Assembly: GCA_023132505.1 (NCBI GenBank)
Contig: JAGLYE010000103.1
Coordinates: forward strand, 1-6,104
Source: Bacteroidales bacterium
GTDB lineage: Bacteria; Bacteroidota; Bacteroidia; Bacteroidales; B18-G4
DNA: 6,104 bases
Direction of reading: 5' to 3'
Every line of letters begins with the position of its first letter. Positions within the stretch are counted from its first letter, which is position 1. Under the pieces are notes generated by a model. That model worked only from the letters and a program-made list of their open reading frames with translations. It ran no database searches and was not told the DNA's origin. A program made the position numbers and the translations under genes. Shown in pieces: positions 1 to 5,636 of this stretch.

Positions 1-1091
1 TTCATCATGTGTCGCATCATAGGAAATTCCCTGGTGATACCCATAGCACCCAGTATCTGGCGGGTTTCGCGTGCAATCTCGAGGGCCATATTTACATTAT
101 TGCGTTTGGCCATAGAAATTTGTGCAGCGGTGGCTTCACCTTTATCACGGAGGGCTCCAAGGCGCCATATCAATAATTGGGCTTTGGTGATCTCTGTAAG
201 GGCTTCGGCAAGTTTTTTCTGTTGCAGCTGAAAGCCGGCAATTGGCCTGCCAAACTGCTTACGTTCCAATGAATACCTGAGGGCAGCATCATAACAGTCC
301 ATGGCTGCTCCGATCGCTCCCCAGGCAATGCCATAACGGGCAGAATTCAGACAGCTCAGTGGCCCTGTCAACCCTGTTACCTCAGGGAAAAGGTTTTCTT
401 TGGGCACCTTCACATTGTCAAATACCAGTTCTCCTGTTACTGATGCACGCAGAGAATATTTGCCATGTGTTTCCGGGGCGGAATACCCTTCCCCTCCTGC
501 TTCAACTAACATTCCCCTGATAATACCCTGTTCGTCTTTTGCCCATACAACAGAAACATCGGCTATGGTAGAGTTTGTGATCCACATCTTGGCACCATTT
601 AGGATCAAATGATCGCCCTTGTCTTCGAAATGTGTGACCATGCCACTGGGATCTGAGCCATGATCTGGCTCTGTGAGCCCAAAGCAACCAATGATCTCAC
701 CGCTCACGAGGCGTGGAAGATACTTTTGTTTCTGTTCTTCAGTTCCAAATTTCCATATCGGAAAGCAAACCAGTGAGGTTTGCACTGAGGCCATGGAACG
801 GATACCTGAATCACCGCGTTCCAGCTCCTGCATAATCAGGCCGTAGGATGTAAAATCCAGGCCCGGACCACCGTATTCCTCCGGAATGAAAGGGCCGAAC
901 ATGCCATATTCGCCCATCTCCCGTACCAGTTGGCGGGGAAACTCTGCCTTTTCAAAATAATCTTCAATAACGGGCTTTACCGAACGGTTGACCCAATCCC
1001 TTGTTGCATTACGGATGATCTTGTGCTCATCAGTGTAAAGCTCGTCCACTAAATAATGGTCGGGGGCTTCGAATTGAACTGTTGTAGCCAT
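1..1091 (-). CDS. gcdH: Glutaryl-CoA dehydrogenase (acyl-CoA dehydrogenase family), C-terminus cut by window edge
   Basis: This FAD enzyme of the acyl-CoA dehydrogenase family should oxidise and decarboxylate glutaryl-CoA to crotonyl-CoA in the cytoplasm, passing electrons to electron-transfer flavoprotein. The frame is open without a stop from the ATG at 1091-1089 to the window edge: 363 codons, where the family has about 390-395. Family marks are ELERGDSGIRS at residues 89-99, GCFGLTEPDHGSDP at 135-148, WITNS at 170-174, LNSARYGIAWG around 249-259, ERKQFGRPI at 276-284 and QILGAMGI at 345-352. From my memory of the human enzyme, Glu91, Arg98 and Ser99 match its Glu87, Arg94 and Ser95, which hold the substrate's distal carboxylate. 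This separates it from ordinary short-chain acyl-CoA dehydrogenases. The retained Glu favours the decarboxylating type. The catalytic Glu (TYEGTHD region) should lie about nine residues past the edge, so it cannot be checked. The start follows an A-rich leader with no Shine-Dalgarno and is transcribed divergently from the oxidoreductase operon. Confidence 0.9.
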   Translation of the reverse strand, partial: MATTVQFEAPDHYLVDELYTDEHKIIRNATRDWVNRSVKPVIEDYFEKAEFPRQLVREMGEYGMFGPFIPEEYGGPGLDFTSYGLIMQELERGDSGIRSMASVQTSLVCFPIWKFGTEEQKQKYLPRLVSGEIIGCFGLTEPDHGSDPSGMVTHFEDKGDHLILNGAKMWITNSTIADVSVVWAKDEQGIIRGMLVEAGGEGYSAPETHGKYSLRASVTGELVFDNVKVPKENLFPEVTGLTGPLSCLNSARYGIAWGAIGAAMDCYDAALRYSLERKQFGRPIAGFQLQQKKLAEALTEITKAQLLIWRLGALRDKGEATAAQISMAKRNNVNMALEIARETRQILGAMGITREFPMMRHMM

Positions 1092-1126
1092 ATAGTTTTT
1101 GTTTTTTTAAGACTAAGAATGACCGG

Positions 1127-1134
1127 CAAAATTA
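1127..1134 (-). promoter_or_regulatory. Bacteroidota-type -7 promoter element for the glutaryl-CoA dehydrogenase gene
   Basis: On the minus strand these bases read TAATTTTG, an exact match to the Bacteroidota primary sigma factor -7 consensus TAnnTTTG. It lies 36 bp from the start codon, giving an expected leader of roughly 30 nt. I do not see a clean -33 TTTG at the usual spacing (about 1154-1160), so the promoter call rests on one box and its position. Confidence 0.45.
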
Positions 1135-1157
1135 TACATATTGCATTGTATTTCATA

Positions 1158-1198
1158 AGATTTTTTTTATTTATATTCGCTCAAAATAGATTTTTTTT
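1158..1198. repeat. Two identical T-tract repeats 30 bp apart in the divergent intergenic region
   Basis: The 11-mer AGATTTTTTTT occurs at 1158-1168 and again at 1188-1198, exactly 30 bp apart, close to three turns of the helix. Runs of T in helical phase bend DNA and can act as UP-like promoter elements. Here they sit directly upstream of the plus-strand -7 box. Two more T-runs lie at 1096-1100 and 1102-1108. The repeat is seen directly; a role in transcription is inference. Confidence 0.5.
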
Positions 1199-1221
1199 CA
1201 GGCAGTATAATTCTTCTTTTC

Positions 1222-1229
1222 TACCTTTG
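1222..1229 (+). promoter_or_regulatory. Bacteroidota-type -7 promoter element for the 2-oxoacid oxidoreductase operon
   Basis: TACCTTTG matches TAnnTTTG exactly and lies 24 bp before the alpha-subunit start codon, so the leader would be short, under about 20 nt. The expected -33 position (about 1198-1203) is the end of a T8 tract rather than a clear TTTG. No Shine-Dalgarno lies between this box and the ATG; the leader is A/T-rich, as is usual in Bacteroidota. Confidence 0.5.
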
Positions 1230-1253
1230 CCCATTGTAAAAATACTATGAAAT

Positions 1254-2363
1254 ATGCAAGCACTCATTGACGGATCAAGATTGATGACCGAAGCCCTTGT
1301 GAAGGCGGGTGCAGAGGTGTTTATCGGTTACCCCATCACGCCGGCCAACAACCTCTACCTCTTTTCAGGGAAGCGTTTCAAAACCTTTCTTGCTGCACCG
1401 GACGAGATCACCACTTTGCAATGGATGAGCGGGTTTGCCGCTGCAGGGAAATTACCGGTCACTGCAACCTCTTTCCCGGGTTTTGCACTAATGCTGGAAT
1501 CCATCAACATGGCCTATATGATGGAATTGCCCATGGTGATCGTTCTTGTACAAAGGCTGGGACCTGCAACCGGTACTGCCACCAGTGGTGCGCAGGGCGA
1601 TATCGCATTGCTGAATGGCATGCTGTCGGGAGGATATTCGATCCCGGTAATCAGCACCTCTGAAGCCAATGACTGCTGGGAGATGGCTGAAAACGCATTA
1701 AAAACTGCAGTAGAACTGCGTACACCGGTCATACTGCTCACATCCAAAGAAGAAGTGATGACCCAGTTCAGTTTTGATCTGGATACATTGAAAGAGATCA
1801 AAGCTGTTGAAAGAAAGTATTATTCTTCCGACGGGAAATTTATTCCTTATAAAAGAGATGAAAGAGGAGTGCCTGAATTTCTTCCGGTTAACAATGACAG
1901 ACACCAAGTAAGATATACAGCCTCCACCCACAATGAAAACGGTATCCTGGAAGGAATTACACCCGGGGCACTTAACAATACAATCAGTATAAATAAAAAG
2001 ATAGAGAAGAATATTGATTCCTATCTGTATTATGATCTTGAAAAAGATGATGCTTCAGATACACTGCTTGTATCTTATGGCATCACTGCCAATGCCGCCA
2101 GAGAGGCTGCCGTAAGGCTAAGGAAGGAGGGTCGTCCTGTTTCGGTATTCATTCCAAAGACACTGCTCCCCATCCCTGATAAATACATGAATATCATGTC
2201 GGGATACAGTAATATCGTGATTGCGGAAGAAAACCATCCGGGATTATACAGAAAGCTATTATTTGGGGTGAAAGCTCCAACGAATGTCCATTCAGTTAAT
2301 GCCATCGGCCGCATGATCAATCCCGATGAAATCATAGAGGAGGTGAAAAAGCATGGAAACTAA
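1254..2363 (+). CDS. 2-oxoacid:acceptor (ferredoxin) oxidoreductase, alpha subunit (KorA/VorB-like)
   Basis: This 369-residue protein is the alpha subunit of a thiamine-diphosphate 2-oxoacid:acceptor oxidoreductase, which converts a 2-oxoacid plus CoA to acyl-CoA and CO2 and reduces ferredoxin. The N-terminal domain has GYPITP at 25-30, a Glu at 51 where the family places the Glu contacting the TPP aminopyrimidine, TATSFPGF at 70-77 and QRLGPATG at 100-107. After a linker (STHNENGIL, about 224-232) the C-terminal transketolase-like domain runs from about 265 to the end (LLVSYGITANAAREA; VIAEENHPGLYRKLL). The length suits a stand-alone alpha with no gamma domain at its N-terminus. After QRLGPATG the chain reads TATSGAQGD where many KorA proteins have xPTxxxQxD, so the usual Pro is Ala. 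The gene overlaps the beta-gamma gene by 11 nt, so the two are co-translated partners. Substrate cannot be fixed from sequence: 2-oxoglutarate, branched-chain 2-oxoacids, 2-oxobutyrate and 2-oxoadipate are all possible. Confidence 0.88.
   Translation: MQALIDGSRLMTEALVKAGAEVFIGYPITPANNLYLFSGKRFKTFLAAPDEITTLQWMSGFAAAGKLPVTATSFPGFALMLESINMAYMMELPMVIVLVQRLGPATGTATSGAQGDIALLNGMLSGGYSIPVISTSEANDCWEMAENALKTAVELRTPVILLTSKEEVMTQFSFDLDTLKEIKAVERKYYSSDGKFIPYKRDERGVPEFLPVNNDRHQVRYTASTHNENGILEGITPGALNNTISINKKIEKNIDSYLYYDLEKDDASDTLLVSYGITANAAREAAVRLRKEGRPVSVFIPKTLLPIPDKYMNIMSGYSNIVIAEENHPGLYRKLLFGVKAPTNVHSVNAIGRMINPDEIIEEVKKHGN
2339..2343 (+). promoter_or_regulatory. Strong Shine-Dalgarno for the beta-gamma fusion gene, inside the alpha gene
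   Basis: GGAGG lies within AGAGGAGGTG (2336-2345), nine bases before the ATG at 2353. It is inside the last codons of the alpha gene (Glu-Glu-Val-Lys-Lys), so it may partly reflect coding constraint. None of the other starts in the window has such a site. It supports the ATG at 2353 as the true start and a translational link between the two subunits. Confidence 0.6.
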
Positions 2364-3633
2364 ATTCATCAACACCGATACCCTGCCGTTTTGCAGCGGC
2401 TGCGGACATACAACCATCAGCAGAAACACTGAAAAAGCCCTTCAAAAGATCGGCCTCAACCTTCTGGATGTAATCCTTGTGACAGACATAGGCTGCCATG
2501 GAATTATTGATAAAGCTTTCGACACACATACCGTTCATGGCCTGCATGGCAGGTCGGTTGCCCTCGCATCAGGGATATCGGCCGGGGTAAACAATCCTGA
2601 TAAAAAGGTGATCGTTTATATTGGTGACGGTGGAGCTTCAATAGGTATGCAACACCTCCTCGATGCAGCTCATAATGGATATAATATGACCGTGGTGGTA
2701 CATAATAATATGCTCTACGGCATGACCGGCGGACAGCCCAGTGAGCTTACTCCCAAGGGCTTCAAGACCCCTACCCTGCCACAGGGAGCAACACATAAGG
2801 GTTATGACATTTGTGGACTTGTTGCAACTGCAGGCGCCAGCTATGTAAGCCGTATCACCGGTATCGGTGATATCTCCGATCAACTGGCAGAAGCATTCTC
2901 CAGAACAGGGTTCTCACTTGTTGAAGTGATGGAAATTTGTCCCTCTTATGGTGTCAAAAGCAATCCCGGCATAAAGCTCAAGACCCTGATCGAAGAAGCC
3001 GGCATTGAGATTAAGGTATATGCCGACAACGAGCCAAAGGCATTTGAAACACAAGAACGAAATGATCTCCCCTCCCTCTTTTCACCCTCCCTCGAGATAA
3101 AAGAAGAGTTCACACATAGGCTGGATAAGCCTGTGCGCCTGTTCCTGAGCGGCACTGCCGGAGAAGGCGTACAATCAGCGGCAGAGATGTTTATCCGGGC
3201 AGGGATGCGTTGTGGTCTGCAAGGAACCAAAAAAGGGAGTTACCCGGTAACCGTAGGTGTTGGCTTTTCCGCATCTAACCTTATCCTTTCACCGGAACCT
3301 ATTTTTTATACCGGAGCACCCAGGCCGGATGTGATCCTGGTTACTTCAGAAGACGGGATAAAGTTTGCCCGAAAGCTTATCGATAATGCCGGTGAGGAAG
3401 CCCTGCTGATCATCGACAGTACCCTCGAAACACCAAAAACCAGAGCAAGGGTAGTCTCGCATCACTTCCGTGAACATTTTGGTGGCAGGAACGCCATGAT
3501 CACTGCCTTGTTTGAATACCTCCGCCAATCCAATATCATCTCAATGGATGCCCTTAAGAAACAGTTTATGGACAGCAAGATGGCTGCCAACACAAAACTA
3601 AAAGCATTGATTGAGGAAACGTTTGGGATATAA
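2353..3633 (+). CDS. 2-oxoacid:acceptor (ferredoxin) oxidoreductase, fused beta-gamma subunit
   Basis: This 426-residue protein joins two subunits that are usually separate. Residues 1 to about 235 are the beta subunit, which binds TPP and the proximal [4Fe-4S] cluster. CSGCGHT (Cys14, Cys17), TDIGCHG (Cys48) and EICPSYG (Cys196) supply the four cluster cysteines. GDGGASIG at 91-98 with HNNMLYGMTGGQ at 117-128 is the Mg-TPP motif. After a polar linker (about 235-258), residues 261-426 are the gamma domain, with a Rossmann-like start (LFLSGTAGEGVQSAAEM, 263-279) and SPEPIFYTGAPRPDVIL. The gamma signatures are altered: GTAGEG stands for the usual GxGGQG, and KKGSYPVTVGVGFS (293-306) stands where YGPExRGG is expected. 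There is no ferredoxin-like CxxCxxCxxxC domain, so electrons must leave to a separate ferredoxin. Beta alone is usually about 270-300 residues and gamma about 180. The gene overlaps the alpha gene and has its own strong Shine-Dalgarno. Family assignment is firm; substrate is not. Confidence 0.88.
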   Translation: METKFINTDTLPFCSGCGHTTISRNTEKALQKIGLNLLDVILVTDIGCHGIIDKAFDTHTVHGLHGRSVALASGISAGVNNPDKKVIVYIGDGGASIGMQHLLDAAHNGYNMTVVVHNNMLYGMTGGQPSELTPKGFKTPTLPQGATHKGYDICGLVATAGASYVSRITGIGDISDQLAEAFSRTGFSLVEVMEICPSYGVKSNPGIKLKTLIEEAGIEIKVYADNEPKAFETQERNDLPSLFSPSLEIKEEFTHRLDKPVRLFLSGTAGEGVQSAAEMFIRAGMRCGLQGTKKGSYPVTVGVGFSASNLILSPEPIFYTGAPRPDVILVTSEDGIKFARKLIDNAGEEALLIIDSTLETPKTRARVVSHHFREHFGGRNAMITALFEYLRQSNIISMDALKKQFMDSKMAANTKLKALIEETFGI

Positions 3634-3671
3634 GGATTAGTGTTGGGATATTATTGATGTATCCAGATCCA

Positions 3672-4604
3672 TTATTTTATCAAATAAAATGTTCCTCTGG
3701 CCTGAACGGATGTTGTAATTTTGTTCTCCTTCTCTAAAACCCCAAGGTATTTATTTATTTCATTGATGTGGGCACCAATGATCCCGGATAGATCATCGAG
3801 TGTACACGGACGACGGGCAATGGTTTCCAGAATAGCAGTTGCCATATCCGCACGATACGATTTTACTTCTTTTCTTTTGGGGGCAGTGGCAATTACCTCC
3901 ACATAGTCAAATCCCAGGAAGTCTGCAATGCCTGTTAATTCAGCATGTGTTGCGGGACGGATATCCTCCACCACCCCTGGCCGGTCTAAAGTATTCAACT
4001 GTACGCTGTCCGGACTGATCTGTTCAATGGCATCTTTAAGGAAGACCAGATCTTTTTCCTTATTATTATATCCGGGGAGTATAAATACTTCCAGCCATAT
4101 CTTACCTGAAAATTCTTCCCTGAAGTTCCTGAGTCCTTTAATATACTTACCCAGTTCCAAAGAAGAATGAGGGCGGTTTAGTTTTTGAAATGATGCATTC
4201 AATGCAGCATCCAGAGACGGAAGCACAACATCTGCGAATAATAATTCTTTCCGCAGTTTTTTTGACGACAGCAAAGTTCCATTGGTTAAAACAGCAATCG
4301 GGATATCAGGTTTTATCTTCTTTAAGAAATCTATTACATCACCGATCCTGGAATTCAAAGTAGGTTCCCCTGAGCCCGAAAAGGTCATATAATCCGGATC
4401 CGGATTCCTGTCGAAGTAATGCTCCAATTCTGCCTTCAGCTTGTCGAAAAGTATATATTCTTTCCGCTCGGTCGTTAATTTTGTTGTTGATCCGCATTCA
4501 CAATAAACACAGTCAAGGGAACATACTTTATAAGGGACCAGATCAATACCAAGCGACATACCCAGGCGACGGGAGGGTACTGGGCCAAAAAGGTATTTAT
4601 ACAT
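3672..4604 (-). CDS. Radical SAM protein, COG0731 (wyosine-synthase-like) type, with C-terminal winged helix
   Basis: This is a 310-residue radical SAM enzyme. Such enzymes use a [4Fe-4S] cluster to cleave S-adenosylmethionine and start radical chemistry. The cluster motif is CSLDCVYC, with Cys28, Cys32 and Cys35. A further Cys37 follows (CECG). The N-terminus FGPVPSRRLGMSLGIDLVPYK (6-26) is typical of COG0731, a group distantly related to archaeal tRNA wyosine synthases but of unknown role in most bacteria. GSGEPTLN (77-84) is the GGEP-like SAM-binding segment, and VLTNGTLL (105-112), EVFILPGYNN and VQLNTLDRPG continue the barrel. Residues 252-310 look like a winged-helix domain (LDDLSGIIGAHINEINKYLGVLEKENKI), which could bind nucleic acid or a partner protein. 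The ATG at 4604 directly begins the conserved MYKYLFGPVPSRR block. The gene starts 11 nt after the CGGC gene ends, so it is probably the last gene of that operon. Its substrate is unknown to me; 'wyosine' in the family name should not be read as its function. Confidence 0.85.
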   Translation of the reverse strand: MYKYLFGPVPSRRLGMSLGIDLVPYKVCSLDCVYCECGSTTKLTTERKEYILFDKLKAELEHYFDRNPDPDYMTFSGSGEPTLNSRIGDVIDFLKKIKPDIPIAVLTNGTLLSSKKLRKELLFADVVLPSLDAALNASFQKLNRPHSSLELGKYIKGLRNFREEFSGKIWLEVFILPGYNNKEKDLVFLKDAIEQISPDSVQLNTLDRPGVVEDIRPATHAELTGIADFLGFDYVEVIATAPKRKEVKSYRADMATAILETIARRPCTLDDLSGIIGAHINEINKYLGVLEKENKITTSVQARGTFYLIK

Positions 4605-4615
4605 AAGTTATGTTT

Positions 4616-5065
4616 TTAATCATAAGCCAGCCTGGTTTTTTCATCAGCCATGGATGGCTGAATAAAATCATCCCATTCAGTAGATTCCCAGGTGCCGAGA
4701 TTTGTGTGTGTGATAAGATATTTCTGAGGAATGGGATGGGTTCCTACAACCACTTTCATCTTATACTTATCTTCAATAAATTTCTGAAAGTGATCTATAT
4801 AAGGGCAGGGGGGATAACCAACAATAAAACCAGTGGCAAAATGAATAACTTCTGCGCCATTTTTTTTGAGTTCTTCAGGCGCATGTTCAATATTTCCTCC
4901 GGGGCAACCTCCGCAGCTTGTATAGCCCACCAACTCAACATCCTCTTCCCTGGCATAGATATCAAATGCTCCTTCACGATTACTCAATGCTCTAAAACAT
5001 TTGCCCCCTGCACAGGACCGGTAACGGTCGCAAATGATAATTCCGATTTTAGTTTTCTTTTTCAT
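4616..5065 (-). CDS. CGGC-domain cysteine-rich protein, putative metal-binding
   Basis: This is a small cytoplasmic protein of 149 residues with no signal peptide or membrane segment. It carries the CGGC motif at residues 51-54 (SCGGCPGGN), which names a domain family of unknown function thought to bind metal. Other cysteines are Cys12 (IGIIICDRYRSC), Cys18, Cys23 and Cys87 (GYPPCPY); with His61, His75 and His92 there are ample ligands for zinc or an iron-sulfur cluster. The alternating beta/alpha pattern (KIGIIICD, VELVGYTSCGGC, GAEVIHFATGFIVGYPPC) suggests a flavodoxin-like or Rossmann-like core. The N-terminal MKKKTKIGIII fits a true start at 5065. The leader is A/T-rich without a Shine-Dalgarno. 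The gene lies 45 nt after the adenosyltransferase and 11 nt before the radical SAM gene, so it may serve as metal or sulfur carrier, or electron-transfer partner, for one of them; that is inference. The family call is solid, the function unknown. Confidence 0.8.
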   Translation of the reverse strand: MKKKTKIGIIICDRYRSCAGGKCFRALSNREGAFDIYAREEDVELVGYTSCGGCPGGNIEHAPEELKKNGAEVIHFATGFIVGYPPCPYIDHFQKFIEDKYKMKVVVGTHPIPQKYLITHTNLGTWESTEWDDFIQPSMADEKTRLAYD

Positions 5066-5110
5066 AAAAAATGTTATTTATTCTATTAAATAAACGGACC
5101 TCCCCGGAGA

Positions 5111-5626
5111 TCAAAATTCGATCCCTTTTCTTGCCTCTATTCCTTTCTGATAATAATGTTTAACTTCTTTCATTTCTGTAACCAGGTCAGCGGCCTCAAT
5201 GATCTCTTCCGGTGCATACCTTCCGGTAATTACAAGTTCGAGCTGCTGTGGCTTTTCCTTGATCAAAGTAATTAATTCATCTAACCCAATTAGCTTATAA
5301 TAAAGGGCAATGTTTATTTCATCAAGGATCAGCATATCATATTTACCGTTTTTTATGATTTGCCGGATTTCATCAAAGCCCTTTCTTGCTGCTTCTCTGT
5401 CTTCAATTGTTGGTTTATCAACAATAAAACATCCCAATCCATATTGTTTAACCGAAATATTCTTCAAGTCGTGGGCGATGGTCCGGAGTTCACTATATTG
5501 CTGCCCTTTGATAAACTGCCCGATAAAAACTTTCATTCCTGCGCCTGACGCTCTCAGGGCAAGCCCAAGGGCAGCTGTTGTTTTCCCTTTGCCGTTTCCG
5601 GTATAAACATGCACATAGCCCCTCAT
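5111..5626 (-). CDS. cobO: Cob(I)yrinic acid a,c-diamide / cob(I)alamin adenosyltransferase (CobO/BtuR/CobA family)
   Basis: This enzyme transfers the 5'-deoxyadenosyl group of ATP to the cobalt of a reduced corrinoid, giving adenosylcobalamin or its precursor, in B12 synthesis or salvage. The 171-residue chain has the characteristic P-loop TGNGKGKTTAALG starting at residue 9, VFIGQFIKG at 33-41, the acidic LILDEIN at 99-105 and VITGRYAP at 132-139, followed by the family ending EAADLVTEMKEVKHYYQKGIEARKGIEF. It is of the compact type, without the extra N-terminal segment of the enterobacterial enzymes. The ATG at 5626 begins MRGYVHVYTGNGKGK, as expected. It lies 10 nt after the PLP-enzyme gene, so both probably share a transcript. 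No other corrinoid-synthesis gene and no B12-dependent enzyme are in the window, so its role here is more likely salvage or cofactor supply, for example to methylmalonyl-CoA mutase; that is inference. No cobalamin riboswitch can be seen, since the operon's leader lies outside. Confidence 0.92.
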   Translation of the reverse strand: MRGYVHVYTGNGKGKTTAALGLALRASGAGMKVFIGQFIKGQQYSELRTIAHDLKNISVKQYGLGCFIVDKPTIEDREAARKGFDEIRQIIKNGKYDMLILDEINIALYYKLIGLDELITLIKEKPQQLELVITGRYAPEEIIEAADLVTEMKEVKHYYQKGIEARKGIEF

Positions 5627-5636
5627 AAATTATAGT

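Noticed and set aside
1056..1250. Open frame of 64 codons spanning the start of the glutaryl-CoA dehydrogenase gene and the intergenic region, with a hydrophobic Phe/Ile-rich stretch resembling a membrane segment
   Set aside because: The hydrophobic stretch is simply translated T-tracts; the frame overlaps both a real gene and its promoter region.
3646..3664. Inverted repeat GGATA / TATCC with a 9-nt loop in the convergent junction, considered as a terminator
   Set aside because: The stem is only five pairs and neither strand has a T-run after it, so it is too weak to call.
3674..3690. Perfect 7-bp inverted repeat ATTTTAT - CAA - ATAAAAT at the end of the radical SAM gene, considered as a bidirectional terminator
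   Set aside because: The stem is all A/T, lies in the last codons and stop region of the gene, and has no T-run beyond it; expected by chance in such sequence. It is the best hairpin at this junction, however.
4497..4604. Naming the radical SAM gene as a wyosine (tRNA) synthase
   Set aside because: The COG0731 similarity is distant, bacteria generally lack wyosine, and no tRNA-binding feature can be shown from the sequence.
4610..5089. Open frame of 159 codons on the plus strand opposite the CGGC gene
   Set aside because: It lies antisense to a gene with a clear family match, its translation has no recognisable motif, and it is an expected shadow.
5066..5110. 45-bp gap between the adenosyltransferase and CGGC genes, considered for an internal promoter or terminator
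   Set aside because: It holds a weak A/T-only stem (5077-5082 with 5089-5094) and a GC palindrome with a 2-nt loop (5100-5109). There is no TAnnTTTG box on the minus strand and no stable hairpin followed by T, so I read through it as one operon.
5310..5606. Open frame of 98 codons on the plus strand opposite the corrinoid adenosyltransferase gene
   Set aside because: It mirrors a strongly conserved P-loop enzyme and shows no domain of its own.
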